A stretch of DNA of 64,000 nucleotides from Acidobacteriaceae bacterium (GCA_019244055.1 JAFATG010000126.1:46497-110496); one strand, 5' to 3'. Shown: positions 18,051 through 26,655, counted from the stretch's first letter. Notes: a model not told the origin generated them from the letters alone. Program-made: numbers and translations.

Positions 18051-19460
18051 TCAATTCGGGCGCGGGAAAATTCGCAGGATTTCCGTGTACAGAAGATAGT
18101 CCCACCGGTTGTGGTATTCAACAGCTTGGCGTATTCTCTTCTCTTGTGTTGCATCCAGGGTGGTTATATTTCGGTTGACAACCTCTAGATTGGATTGTGC
18201 TGTCCAACCGAAGCGCTCCTGCATCACACGGTAGGACTCTTCCGCACATTCCCGATGGCCTACCAAGCTGAAGGCAGTGTGAAGATTATGCACCGCCAGA
18301 TCATAGGCTTCGTAGCCAACTGTCCCGGGAGGGAACTCTGACTCATCGATCCCAGAAAAGTGACGTACCAAGGCGTTATCCAGGTCGACGGTCGTTCTAA
18401 GCTCCAGCGCTTCTATCAAGTCCAGCAAACGACCGCCCTCGGAAATAGCGCCTGGATTCGTTTTGCAAAGGTAAAGATAGTGAGAACTAACTCGCGAGAA
18501 TGGTTCCCGAACGACCGTGACGTAAGTTGATGGTTCCCGGAACCATTGGTGTGGTCCATATACAAAATGTCCAATTACAAGACGAAACGAGGACCTCTGG
18601 TGCCAGGGTAGTTGAGTTACATAATCGAGCGGAAACCCAGGCGGGTCGGGATACAAGTATGCAATCTCCGCCTGCTTGTAGTTAGCCGTTATTGCTTCGC
18701 GAAAAGCTGTACCCGCTGTCTTAGCTATATGCATAAACAGAACAGTGGGCGTACTCTGGCTCGGACGAGCAGGAATTTGTGCCTTAATAGGGCCGTTCGC
18801 TATAAGGCTCGGCCCGCCAAGCCGAGCCTCAATGACTGCTTCTGTCTCGGTGGGACAATACTTAGTAACGTCGACATAAAAACCGTGGCGGCCCGACGTG
18901 TTCATTTGCGCCGCTATATCGGGACGGTAATACACAGCCGCGGTCTCCGCCACCGGCTGATCATTGATGTAAATCACTACTTTGAGTGGCACGGATGGGT
19001 TATCTCGATCCAACGCCCAACCGTAGACTTCGCCATCTACCACTCCATCCAAATGTCCGGCGATCCCGAGTTTGGCGTTGCTTCGAACTCTGGCCGACGC
19101 GTACCTAGTAATTCCGTGTACAAGGATAGTAAGGATCGTGTATTGAGCCGCTATTTGCAATGTAGTTTGATTGAGGCTGATGTTAAAAATAGGGGAGATA
19201 TAAAAGAAATCGACAGCAACGGTTGAGAAAAGAACCGTGACGAGCCCAGCCACTAATCCAAAGAGAGCGGTAGAGGCCGCAACCGCCGCGGCAAAGATCA
19301 GGAAGACGGAGGATTTCCAAAGCACCTCAGCCGCCTGAGTAAATGCAAGAGCCAAAGCGACAAAGGCCAATGCCAAAGCGATTCGGAATCTGGTGTGCCG
19401 GAGCGGCCGCAGTTGATCGAGCAGCGAGTTCAGTCCAAGCGCCGAAGGTTTGCTGGTCAT
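18051..19460 (-). CDS. Membrane-anchored sulfotransferase: DUF4118-like membrane domain + beta-sandwich + sulfotransferase domain
   Basis: The frame is open to 19556, but I place the start at the ATG at 19460. This is 13 bases after the cysC stop and avoids a long overlap. The 469-residue protein has three parts. Residues about 24-118 form hydrophobic helices with FGLVAGLVTVLFSTVAVDFF, which resembles the DUF4118 membrane domain of KdpD-like kinases. Residues about 132-228 form a beta-rich module (GEVYGWALDRDN, VVIYINDQPVAET, RPDIA, GRHGFYVDV) seen in some glycosyl- and sulfotransferases. Residues about 240-469 are a sulfotransferase: FMHIAKTAGTAFRE for the 5'-phosphosulfate loop and VVREPFSRVSSHY for the 3'-phosphate site. 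It should transfer sulfate from PAPS. The acceptor is unknown and may be a membrane glycan or lipid. The upstream gene is APS kinase. Confidence 0.85.
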   Translation of the reverse strand: MTSKPSALGLNSLLDQLRPLRHTRFRIALALAFVALALAFTQAAEVLWKSSVFLIFAAAVAASTALFGLVAGLVTVLFSTVAVDFFYISPIFNISLNQTTLQIAAQYTILTILVHGITRYASARVRSNAKLGIAGHLDGVVDGEVYGWALDRDNPSVPLKVVIYINDQPVAETAAVYYRPDIAAQMNTSGRHGFYVDVTKYCPTETEAVIEARLGGPSLIANGPIKAQIPARPSQSTPTVLFMHIAKTAGTAFREAITANYKQAEIAYLYPDPPGFPLDYVTQLPWHQRSSFRLVIGHFVYGPHQWFREPSTYVTVVREPFSRVSSHYLYLCKTNPGAISEGGRLLDLIEALELRTTVDLDNALVRHFSGIDESEFPPGTVGYEAYDLAVHNLHTAFSLVGHRECAEESYRVMQERFGWTAQSNLEVVNRNITTLDATQEKRIRQAVEYHNRWDYLLYTEILRIFPRPN

Positions 19461-19473
19461 CAATACCTGTTCG

Positions 19474-20088
19474 CTAGACGAAAGCACGTAACGTGGGCAA
19501 GGCCGTGCGCACGTCGCTTTCGCTTCGGCGATATTGAACAGCTTGAAAAATTTCAAGCGCGGATGCGGTTACTGAGTGCGTTTCCGTATCGCATATGAGT
19601 TCGCTATCGTCGGGGACCTCATATGGCGATGAAATACCGGTGAACATCGGGAGTTGGCCTGCGCGTGCCTTCGCGTAATGGCCTTTTACATCGCGGCGTT
19701 CGCATTCCTCCAGCGGCGTCGTGATGTAGACCTGAACGAAGCAAGGCGGATCGAACATGCTTCTCACGAGCTTACGGTCCTCGTCAAACGGGCTCACCGT
19801 GGCCACCACAACAATTCCACGGTGGCGCACAATCTCTCGAGCGACAAACGCGATTCTGAGCACGTTCGATCGACGGTCCTCGCGTGAAAAACCAAGATCC
19901 GGGCACAACACCGGACGGATCATGTCGCTATCAAGCAATGTGACGCTCTCACCGGATTCGGCCAGGTATTCCGTTAGCCTTTCGGCAGTGGTCGTCTTTC
20001 CGGAGCAAGGCAGGCCCGTAAACCACACGCAGACGCCCTTCAAGATTGGCCTCCTGAAATTTCGATGCATCTGAACACAAACAATCAC
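19474..20088 (-). CDS. cysC: Adenylylsulfate (APS) kinase
   Basis: This 204-residue protein phosphorylates adenosine 5'-phosphosulfate to PAPS. Visible motifs are the P-loop GLPCSGKTT near residues 26-34, LLDSDMIRPVL, the D-L-G-F-S-R-E-D-R family block, and the I-x-T-P-L-E-E-C-E-R-R-D-V-K-G segment followed by Y-A-K-A-R-A-G. An ATG six codons inside (20070) is an alternative start. The sulfotransferase lies just downstream on the same strand, so PAPS made here can be used directly. No ATP sulfurylase is present in the window, so APS must come from elsewhere in the genome. The cysteine synthase gene is divergent, 62 bases away. Confidence 0.96.
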   Translation of the reverse strand: MIVCVQMHRNFRRPILKGVCVWFTGLPCSGKTTTAERLTEYLAESGESVTLLDSDMIRPVLCPDLGFSREDRRSNVLRIAFVAREIVRHRGIVVVATVSPFDEDRKLVRSMFDPPCFVQVYITTPLEECERRDVKGHYAKARAGQLPMFTGISSPYEVPDDSELICDTETHSVTASALEIFQAVQYRRSESDVRTALPTLRAFV

Positions 20089-20150
20089 ATAGGGACAGTT
20101 TTCCGGTTCCTTGCTCCTTCTCTAGCAACGCTATCGACATACACTAGAAG

Positions 20151-21080
20151 GTGATGGCTGTTCTTGCGGAACTTGTCGTTCCGTCCAATTTGCTCGACCG
20201 GATTGGCAATACACCCCTCCTCGAGATCCCACTGGCTCGCCAAGGCGAAGTGCGAGTGTTCGCGAAGGCCGAGTTTTTCAACCCGGGTGGGTCCGTCAAG
20301 GATAGGCCCGCTTTAAACATGATACGCGAGGGCGAACGGAGGGGTACCCTTCGCCCGGGCAAGATCCTGCTAGATTCGACCAGCGGCAATACGGGGATCG
20401 CCTACGCAATGATCTGTGCTGCTAAGGGCTATGCGGTGAAGCTCTGCCTGCCGGCGAATGCCTCGCGCGAGCGGAAGCAAATCCTTCGAGCCTATGGCGC
20501 AGAACTGGTCCTCACAGACGCGGGAGAAGGTTCGGATGGAGCCTTTCGGGTCTGTCACAGGATTTACGAAGCCGATCCCGAAAGCTATTTTTACCCTGAC
20601 CAATACAGCAATCCGGCCAACTGGCAGGCTCATTACGCAACGACTGGGCCGGAGATAATTGAGCAAACCGCCGGCAGGATTACCCATTTCGTCGCGGCTC
20701 TGGGCACTACGGGCACGTTCACAGGTGTCACGCGGCGGCTTCGGGCCGAATTCCCGCAGGTGCGGTGCATTTCCGTTCAGCCTGCCTGGCCCCTGCACGG
20801 ATTGGAGGGGACCAAGCACATGCCGAGCTCCATCAAGCCCGACATTTACGATCCCGATCTGGCCGACGAGAATCTCTGGATCGAGACCGAAGAGGCGTAC
20901 GCCATGGCCCGGCAACTCGCCCGCGAGGGGCTGTTGGTGGGAGTCTCTGCTGCTGCTAACGTTCTGGCTGCGACTCGCGTGGCCGAGCGGTTATCCAATG
21001 AGAAGCAGGCCGGCTTGGTAGTGACCATCCTTTGCGACGGCGGGCAAAAGTATTTGAGCGAGCACTTCTGGAATGATTGA
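20151..21080 (+). CDS. cysM: Cysteine synthase (CysM/CysK-like, PLP-dependent)
   Basis: A 309-residue fold-type II PLP enzyme. The PLP lysine is K50 in NPGGSVKDRPA, the substrate-binding loop is TSGNTG (about 78-82), and the phosphate-binding glycine loop is G-T-T-G-T-F-T-G-V. The frame begins GTG-ATG (20151/20154), with AGAAGG abutting it, so the exact start is uncertain. The enzyme makes cysteine from an activated serine. Immediate neighbours are a JAMM protease and a CysO-like/E1 fusion. This is the gene set used in mycobacteria to supply sulfur from a protein thiocarboxylate, which favours a CysM-type role over ordinary sulfide-using CysK. The stop overlaps the next gene by eight bases. 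Confidence 0.93.
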   Translation: MMAVLAELVVPSNLLDRIGNTPLLEIPLARQGEVRVFAKAEFFNPGGSVKDRPALNMIREGERRGTLRPGKILLDSTSGNTGIAYAMICAAKGYAVKLCLPANASRERKQILRAYGAELVLTDAGEGSDGAFRVCHRIYEADPESYFYPDQYSNPANWQAHYATTGPEIIEQTAGRITHFVAALGTTGTFTGVTRRLRAEFPQVRCISVQPAWPLHGLEGTKHMPSSIKPDIYDPDLADENLWIETEEAYAMARQLAREGLLVGVSAAANVLAATRVAERLSNEKQAGLVVTILCDGGQKYLSEHFWND

Positions 21081-21498
21081 AATTGAAGCAAGTCCCTGGC
21101 AGACCATGGTCTTGCACGCTGAACGAGTGTATCCAAACGAGTGTTGCGGCGCCATGCTCGGCTATATGCAAGGCGAAAAGAAGGTCGTGACGGAAGCCGT
21201 GCCCCTGGAGAACGCCTATTCGGGCGCGCAGGGGGCCCACTACGAGCTTCGGCCGGAGGATCTTCTGAACGCCGACAAGGCCGCTCGAGCCCGCGGTCTG
21301 GATCTGATTGGCATCTTCCATTCGCATCCGGATTGCGACGCCTACTTCTCGCAAACGGACCTGCGGAATTCGTGCCCTTGGTATTCGTTCGTGGTTCTCT
21401 CAGTGCAGAATGGAAAGTTCGACCACGCGCACAGCTTTTTACCCGACGCCGAGCAGATGCGCGCAGATAGTGAGGAATTGATATGGCCAAAATCCTGA
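21073..21498 (+). CDS. JAMM/MPN metalloprotease (Mec-like)
   Basis: The 141-residue protein has the full JAMM zinc set: E23 in YPNECCG, then H83 and H85 with S93 and D96 in FHSHPDCDAYFSQTD. This places it with the small prokaryotic JAB proteases such as Mycobacterium Mec, which releases cysteine from the CysO-cysteine adduct. It overlaps the cysteine synthase stop by eight bases and the downstream fusion gene by 16, so the three are translated together. The expected job is to hydrolyse the isopeptide-like bond after the Gly-Gly tail of the neighbouring ubiquitin-like domain. It might also free that domain from its E1 fusion partner, which is inference. Confidence 0.93.
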   Translation: MIEIEASPWQTMVLHAERVYPNECCGAMLGYMQGEKKVVTEAVPLENAYSGAQGAHYELRPEDLLNADKAARARGLDLIGIFHSHPDCDAYFSQTDLRNSCPWYSFVVLSVQNGKFDHAHSFLPDAEQMRADSEELIWPKS

Positions 21499-22922
21499 TC
21501 CCGACGGCGCTACGCCAGTTTACCGAGCAGAAAGATTCAGTAGAGGTGTCCGGCAGCACGGTCGGCGAAGCGCTGAATGCGCTTACCGCGCAGTATCCAA
21601 ACATCAAGAAGAACCTGTTTACTGACCAGGGAAAGTTGCGCAGCTTTGTGAACGTATATCTGAACGACGAGGACATCCGGTATCTCGACAAGGATGCAAC
21701 CAAGCTCGAGGGAAGCGAGACGATTTCGATAGTACCGAGCATCGCGGGAGGCGCCGCTGGAATCGCCGAACTGGAAACCGCAGAGCTTTCTAACGAGGAG
21801 ATTGCGCGTTACAGCCGGCATCTCATCCTGCCCGAAGTGGGTATGGAGGGCCAAGTCAAGCTGAAGAATGCCAAAGTGGCGATGATTGGCGCGGGTGGGT
21901 TGGGCGCTCCCTTGGGCCTATACTTAGCGGCTGCGGGGGTGGGCCGCGTTGGAGTGGTGGATTTCGATGTAGTCGACGCCTCCAATCTGCAACGGCAGGT
22001 GATCCACGGGACGAATGATCTGGGGCGCAAGAAGTTGGATTCCGCGGCCGATAGGATGCGCGATATCAATCCGAACGTTCGTATCGACAAGTTCGATACG
22101 GGTCTAACTAGCGAGAACGCGCTGGAAATTCTCAAGGACTACGACATCGTGGTGGATGGTACCGACAATTTCCCGACGCGTTACCTGGTAAACGATGCCT
22201 GTGTCCTGCTAAAGAGGCCGAACGTATACGGCTCGATTTTTCGCTTCGAAGGGCAGGCGAGCGTCTTCGCGTATGAAGGTGGACCGTGCTACCGCTGTCT
22301 CTATCCGGAGCCGCCTCCTCCCGGATTAGTGCCGAGCTGCGCTGAAGGCGGTGTCCTGGGCATTCTGCCGGGCATAATTGGCGTGATTCAGGCGACCGAA
22401 ACAGTAAAGATCATCCTCGGAGTGGGCGAGACGCTGAGAGGGCGCCTCTTGATGTATGACGCCCTCACGATGCGCTTCCGTGAATTGAAGCTGCAACGCG
22501 ACCGCAATTGCCCGGTCTGCGGCGATCATCCGACCGTGACGAAGCTGATCGATTACCAAGAGTTCTGCGGGGTACGGCCCGCTCCGCCGCAGACCGCGGC
22601 TACAGAAGGCGTGATCGATGCGCGCGAGGTGAAAGCCAAACTCGATCGAGGGGACGATTTTGTTCTGATCGACGTGCGTGAGCCATACGAGTATCAGATC
22701 GCCCGGATACCCGGCTCGGTTCTGATCCCGTTGGGCGACTTGCCGAAGCATCTGAACGAACTGAATCACGAGGCTGATATCGTCGCGCATTGCAAGAGCG
22801 GCGCGCGCAGCCAGAAAGCGGTGGATCTCCTGAAGCAGAACGGCTTCAAACATGTACGCAACCTGACCGGAGGCATTCTCGCATGGAGCGATCAGGTCGA
22901 TCCGTCGGTGCCAAAGTATTAA
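21483..22922 (+). CDS. CysO-like ubiquitin-fold / MoeZ-like E1 / rhodanese three-domain fusion
   Basis: The 479-residue protein joins three activities. Residues 1-90 are a MoaD/ThiS-type ubiquitin fold very like mycobacterial CysO, with GKLRSFVNVYLNDEDIRYL and ending in VPSIAGG (G89-G90). Residues about 100-355 are a MoeB/ThiF adenylyltransferase: GAGGLGAPLGLYLAAAGVGR nucleotide loop, NLQRQ, DGTDNFPTRY, candidate catalytic C286, and zinc cysteines C269/C272 and C343/C346. Residues about 375-479 are a rhodanese domain with active-site C437 in HCKSGARSQ. It should adenylate and thiolate a Gly-Gly tail to give a thiocarboxylate sulfur donor. Oddly, the Gly-Gly is internal and followed by AAGIAE, so processing or another free carrier would be needed. 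It overlaps the JAMM protease gene. Confidence 0.93.
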   Translation: MAKILIPTALRQFTEQKDSVEVSGSTVGEALNALTAQYPNIKKNLFTDQGKLRSFVNVYLNDEDIRYLDKDATKLEGSETISIVPSIAGGAAGIAELETAELSNEEIARYSRHLILPEVGMEGQVKLKNAKVAMIGAGGLGAPLGLYLAAAGVGRVGVVDFDVVDASNLQRQVIHGTNDLGRKKLDSAADRMRDINPNVRIDKFDTGLTSENALEILKDYDIVVDGTDNFPTRYLVNDACVLLKRPNVYGSIFRFEGQASVFAYEGGPCYRCLYPEPPPPGLVPSCAEGGVLGILPGIIGVIQATETVKIILGVGETLRGRLLMYDALTMRFRELKLQRDRNCPVCGDHPTVTKLIDYQEFCGVRPAPPQTAATEGVIDAREVKAKLDRGDDFVLIDVREPYEYQIARIPGSVLIPLGDLPKHLNELNHEADIVAHCKSGARSQKAVDLLKQNGFKHVRNLTGGILAWSDQVDPSVPKY

Positions 22923-23306
22923 TCAGTACTCGATCAGCGACAAGCGCGGGTAGAGCGAAAAACGGCGATCGCTGGTGATAAGCGTCAGGTTGTGTGTGCA
23001 TGCTTGCGCAATCAAAAGACGATCGAACGGATCGCGATGGTCCGGGAATTCTGGCAGGTGCCAGAGAAACCATAGGTGCTCAATCAGAATCGTCCGAATC
23101 TCGAGGCCAATCTTCTCAAGAGCCAGATCGATGTCAACAGGACGGATGCGGTCGCGGAGATCTCTCTTCAGCAGGATCTCCCAAGGTGTAATTACACTCA
23201 AAAATCTTCGGTCTGCCCGCTCGATGGTTTGCCGAATCCGCGCCGGCAGCGTCCCTTGGAGGAACTCGACGAACGCAACTGTGTCGAGCAGAATGCCTTT
23301 ACTCAT
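22923..23306 (-). CDS. vapC: PIN-domain ribonuclease toxin (VapC family)
   Basis: The protein has about 127 residues from the ATG at 23306; a TTG four codons upstream is less likely. PIN acidic residues are visible: D7 in LLDTVAFVEF, the glutamate in SVITPWEILLK, and the Asp pair in HRDPFDRLLIAQA followed by LITSDRRF. This is the order seen in VapC toxins that cleave tRNA or rRNA. The start lies within the end of the antitoxin gene (ATGAGTAA), the usual coupled arrangement. The stop abuts the end of the convergent CysO-E1-rhodanese gene, with no space between them. Confidence 0.93.
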   Translation of the reverse strand: MSKGILLDTVAFVEFLQGTLPARIRQTIERADRRFLSVITPWEILLKRDLRDRIRPVDIDLALEKIGLEIRTILIEHLWFLWHLPEFPDHRDPFDRLLIAQACTHNLTLITSDRRFSLYPRLSLIEY

Positions 23307-23541
23307 CGAGCGCCTCAAACTGCTTTAGAGACTCCGTTTCAGCAGCCGGTGAATTCCAGTCGGGCGACAAATCCGCAAGCTGCTCCCTGAGCATTCCGAA
23401 ACCGCTGGCAGGACTAGGAGGTGGGACAGGCGTCAGGCGGATACTCTGCGATTCGCCCTGCCGCGTAATCACGACAGTTTCTCCAAGCAGAGCCAACGTA
23501 AATAGCTCGGACAGCTTATTCTTTGCGTCTTTCAGGCCCAT
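23299..23541 (-). CDS. vapB: Phd/YefM-type antitoxin partner of VapC
   Basis: From the ATG at 23541 this gives an 80-residue protein beginning MGLKDAKNKLSELF, then GETVVITRQGES. That matches the DNA-binding half of Phd/YefM-fold antitoxins. The longer reading to 23664 has no family likeness before this point. An in-frame GTG sits three codons upstream. AGGAGG lies about 24 bases before the ATG and is too distant to decide the start. The acidic C-terminus (about 50-80) should wrap the toxin. It overlaps the toxin start and probably represses the pair's own promoter. Confidence 0.85.
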   Translation of the reverse strand: MGLKDAKNKLSELFTLALLGETVVITRQGESQSIRLTPVPPPSPASGFGMLREQLADLSPDWNSPAAETESLKQFEALDE

Positions 23542-23932
23542 TCTTATCACGTATCTATCGTGCCACCTCCTGGTGGCTACGTCAAATCCACCGGGCACCG
23601 CCGTGCGTAGAGAGGCGGAGGGTGTGGTTGCGCCATTCAGTCCATACTTCACGGAACACATCAACCGCTTTGGCGTGACAGCTTAAATAATATGGAACGG
23701 GAAGCCTACAACTCGACCACGGCTCACGATTCACGACCTCCGGAGCCAAGCAGGATGAGATGTGGCCCATTTTCTAGCAAATCGTTGCCATCCCTCTATA
23801 TGGGTGTGAGTTCCTACTGGCCTGGAATCCTTGCCACACGCCGTGCCGAGATTTAAAGGGCAGCAAGCGCGCCACCTCCCCTGTTTTGGGCGGTACGGTA
23901 ACCTGTGTGAATACTAGGCGCTTTGAATGTGA
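23542..23932. other. Intergenic stretch with no recognised gene
   Basis: About 390 bases upstream of the antitoxin and downstream of the DsbA-like gene. I see no family motif in any frame, no convincing hairpin plus T-run and no tRNA. It must hold the vapBC promoter. The frames here lack the third-position G/C bias of the neighbouring genes. Confidence 0.5.
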
Positions 23933-24817
23933 TCAGGGGGTCTGGTTTTCCGCCGCCCGAATCAGTTCGCGAAGCTCGGTAGCGTCCTTTACACCTGATA
24001 CCCGCCGCCCATTGATGAAGAGCGTAGGTGTCGCAGTGATGTTGTTCGCTGATGCCAGATTAATATCTCGGAAAACTAAGCCAAGAGACATTTGGTTTTC
24101 CAAACAACTCCGGAATGCGGACCTATCGAGCGCGTTGGTAAGTCTTGCGAACTCCATTATTTTGCTCTGGAAATTGTCCGCGGAGATTCCGTCCTGGTGC
24201 GGAAAGATCTGGTCATGGATGGCCCAGAACGCCTCACTGCTCTGCAACTGCGCACACGCCGCAGCCTCAGCGGCTGCCCGCGCCCACCGGTGCATCGATA
24301 AAGGGAGATGGTGAAAAACGATACGAATCTCGTCCATTCGCACCTGCGGTAACTCATCAATCAGTTCGGCCAACTGTCGGCAATAGGGGCACTCGAAATC
24401 TGAGAACTCGACAATAGTAACGGAAGCATCTTCCCGCCCCTTGCTCGAACCCTTATTCTGTGAGAGGCCTGCCATAAGAATCTCGTTCTTTCGACGCTCC
24501 TCCTGCTCGGGATCACTGGCGGTATCTAGCAACTGATCGCTCAGGTAGCGCTGATCCGGAGACAGAAATAGCTTGAGCCGCCAAGTACCAGCCCAGCCCC
24601 TGCCCTCAAAAGTTAGCTCACGATAACAGTCGGTTCCGATGAAGCGCTCGTTTGTTAGCGCGAGATTTAAACTCTTATCTAGCTTGTATTCCTTTCGTAC
24701 ATAATTAATAAGCGCTAACCTCCGGCTCGGGTCCAGAGGGGGACAGTTTTGCGCCGCAACCGACGAGCCAATGCCGAGCAGGAGCACAGCCAATCTGCTT
24801 CGAATAATCTTTAACAT
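23933..24817 (-). CDS. DsbA/thioredoxin-like exported oxidoreductase
   Basis: The 294-residue protein has a signal peptide (RLAVLLLGIGSSVAAQ). A 100-residue N-terminal extension (about 25-125) follows, and then a DsbA-type thioredoxin domain. The active site is C142-P-Y-C145 in FSDFECPYCRQL. The cis-proline loop reads ATPTLFINGRRV near the end. The helical insert has LPLSMHRWARAAAEAAACAQ, typical of the thioredoxin_4/DsbG-like group. It should form or isomerise disulfides in the periplasm. It is last in a probable three-gene operon. The gene just upstream, two bases away, encodes a Cys-rich secreted protein, a plausible client. Confidence 0.92.
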   Translation of the reverse strand: MLKIIRSRLAVLLLGIGSSVAAQNCPPLDPSRRLALINYVRKEYKLDKSLNLALTNERFIGTDCYRELTFEGRGWAGTWRLKLFLSPDQRYLSDQLLDTASDPEQEERRKNEILMAGLSQNKGSSKGREDASVTIVEFSDFECPYCRQLAELIDELPQVRMDEIRIVFHHLPLSMHRWARAAAEAAACAQLQSSEAFWAIHDQIFPHQDGISADNFQSKIMEFARLTNALDRSAFRSCLENQMSLGLVFRDINLASANNITATPTLFINGRRVSGVKDATELRELIRAAENQTP

Positions 24818-24819
24818 GC

Positions 24820-25851
24820 CTAATAGAGCGAGTTCTCAGCGGCAACAACCAAGAACACGTCGTAGCAAGCGTTATGCTCAAGTCCGGCACGGTCCTGGAC
24901 CTTGCCTCTGTACCGAAATTGATTCCCATTCGCATCTACGTAATCGTCTGAAGCATACTTCAGGGCGATGCGAAAAATACCCATTTCAGTTAGCGTGTGC
25001 AGTTCTTCTGGCTCGCTAACACCGTTATGATTGGCGTCGATCCAAAGACGTAAGTGACTATACACTGAGTCCCCAGGATCGATGAGTCCGTTTCCGTTGC
25101 CGCCGTTGTGTGGATCATCGAAAACGGCAAGGGCAAGAAATCCGTTAGGGTCTTCGCTCTCTGGTTGCGGGGTTAGGTTTCCAAACAACTCCGTCAAATT
25201 GTCTATTTTACCGTCGTCATCCCGATCCAAGGCGAGCCAGCCATTGTGCCACCGCTTATCAGTCCAGCTCATCTGCCTCATGGCAGTGTCAGGTACGAGC
25301 CTAAAACTCACACCGTTGTCCAGGCTAGTGAGATGAAAACCCTCTCCGAACGGGTCGATGACGATAGGACTGCCCTGGCAGTTCCTATTGTTGTAGCTTA
25401 TCGTGTTGCTTTCACCGGAAGCACAAAGATTAAACGGGGCGGTGGCCGGAGCGGGAGGAGAGTTACTGCAGTTTTGCGTTTCGGGAGAAAGAATTGAGTT
25501 GGAGGATACCTCCGACCAAGTTCCAGCGCCAACCCGGGGAGCGCCGAATCGCGGCGAACACTGGATGTTCATGTGATAGTGACTGCTACAAGACGGAACG
25601 TTTTCACAAAGTCCATATCGCGTGGTCGACGGATAGCCTGTGCCATAACTGCCGTAGGTAACCCAGTAAGTGATCGACTCATTTGGCGTGCTGCCAGGCG
25701 CTGGCGGGTAGGAGCTACAAGAAATACCACCGGTATCACTTTGGACTCCCCAAGTAGCTTGGCACTGATATGTTTGCGACCGCGCTGTGAACGTGCATCC
25801 TAGGCATAGGCCGATGACTTGTAAAACGCAGCACTTATCTGTCGATCGCAT
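24820..25851 (-). CDS. Secreted Cys-rich protein with EF-hand-type calcium loops
   Basis: The 343-residue protein has a likely signal peptide ending near residue 25. The N-terminal half (about 28-160) is rich in Ser, Tyr, Gly and Cys. Nine cysteines remain after the signal peptide. The C-terminal half contains an EF-hand loop at 209-221 (DRDDDGKIDNLTE), a second at 272-283 (DANHNGVSEPEE) and a possible third around 246-261. The lead-in SPIVIDPFGEGFHLTSLDNG is like the segment before calcium loops in RTX-type and large secreted proteins. Function is unknown; calcium-dependent folding or adhesion is inference. It lies between another secreted protein and a DsbA-like enzyme on the same strand. 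Confidence 0.8.
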   Translation of the reverse strand: MRSTDKCCVLQVIGLCLGCTFTARSQTYQCQATWGVQSDTGGISCSSYPPAPGSTPNESITYWVTYGSYGTGYPSTTRYGLCENVPSCSSHYHMNIQCSPRFGAPRVGAGTWSEVSSNSILSPETQNCSNSPPAPATAPFNLCASGESNTISYNNRNCQGSPIVIDPFGEGFHLTSLDNGVSFRLVPDTAMRQMSWTDKRWHNGWLALDRDDDGKIDNLTELFGNLTPQPESEDPNGFLALAVFDDPHNGGNGNGLIDPGDSVYSHLRLWIDANHNGVSEPEELHTLTEMGIFRIALKYASDDYVDANGNQFRYRGKVQDRAGLEHNACYDVFLVVAAENSLY

Positions 25852-25875
25852 GGTTAGCTCCTCTCTTCTGGGGAC

Positions 25876-26655
25876 CTAGTGGATCGTTGTTCCACTTATC
25901 CGGAAGAAGTCTTCGAAACTCTTGCTCTTATCATCCTGACGGCGAATAATCGCTGTTACCGCGCCGAAGATCGATGCTTGGGGCAAATGGTTATCAAAAA
26001 TGCTCTCCATTTCGGACGTTACTGCACCAACCGCATCCTGAAAGCCGCTGGCCAGCTTGCCCTGCATCGGTTTGCCGTCGGAGTCATCCGGAGGCAGTGA
26101 TTTCAGACGCTCGATGGTGGTTGATAAGGCATCAGCCGCATTCGAATGTGTGGAATCCGATTGAATTTCCTTCACCAGTTCATCGAGCACCGGCTGCATG
26201 CTACGGCATGCCAGAAGTCTACCTTTCCTCAACGTTTTCAACTCCTCGATGCTCGCTGAGTCGCCCTCGGCTGATCGGTCAGTGAAGATTGCCGCCTTCA
26301 AGTAGAACGTTTGCGAACTGAGGTCTATTCCAATTCCATCTACTGGTGTTAACAAATTGCTATCAGATTCGCCCGGTAGAATCGATTCCCGCTCAGGTGC
26401 AAAGAATTCTCTAATGAGGTCGGTCCCGTTTATAGAAACCTTGTAAGCCAAAACCGCCTTCTTGCTCTTATTTGTTAATCGAAAGGCAACTGCAGGAGAG
26501 CCGTTCTGATTCGAAACAATCGCTGTGTTATCGATGCTTAACGATGCTGTACGATTCTCAACCGGCAGACGCTCCTTCCCGTGCTGCGCAAGCGCCGTGA
26601 CAGCAATACCGAAGATGGCCAAGGTCACTCCGAGCTTATATTGCGATTTGAACAT
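25876..26655 (-). CDS. Exported protein of unknown function
   Basis: The frame is open to 26766, but the ATG at 26655 directly precedes a signal peptide (MFKSQYKLGVTLAIFGIAV, cleavage near ALAQ). That gives 259 residues. An ATG at 26676 is an alternative, and neither has a strong ribosome site. The mature part starts with a beta-sandwich-like stretch (SPAVAFRLTNKSKKAVLAYK) that resembles a DUF-type Ig fold for protein interaction. A helical region of about 100 residues rich in Glu, Ser and Leu follows. No family is recognised. It is first in the probable operon with the EF-hand protein (24 bases downstream) and the DsbA-like protein. Confidence 0.7.
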   Translation of the reverse strand: MFKSQYKLGVTLAIFGIAVTALAQHGKERLPVENRTASLSIDNTAIVSNQNGSPAVAFRLTNKSKKAVLAYKVSINGTDLIREFFAPERESILPGESDSNLLTPVDGIGIDLSSQTFYLKAAIFTDRSAEGDSASIEELKTLRKGRLLACRSMQPVLDELVKEIQSDSTHSNAADALSTTIERLKSLPPDDSDGKPMQGKLASGFQDAVGAVTSEMESIFDNHLPQASIFGAVTAIIRRQDDKSKSFEDFFRISGTTIH

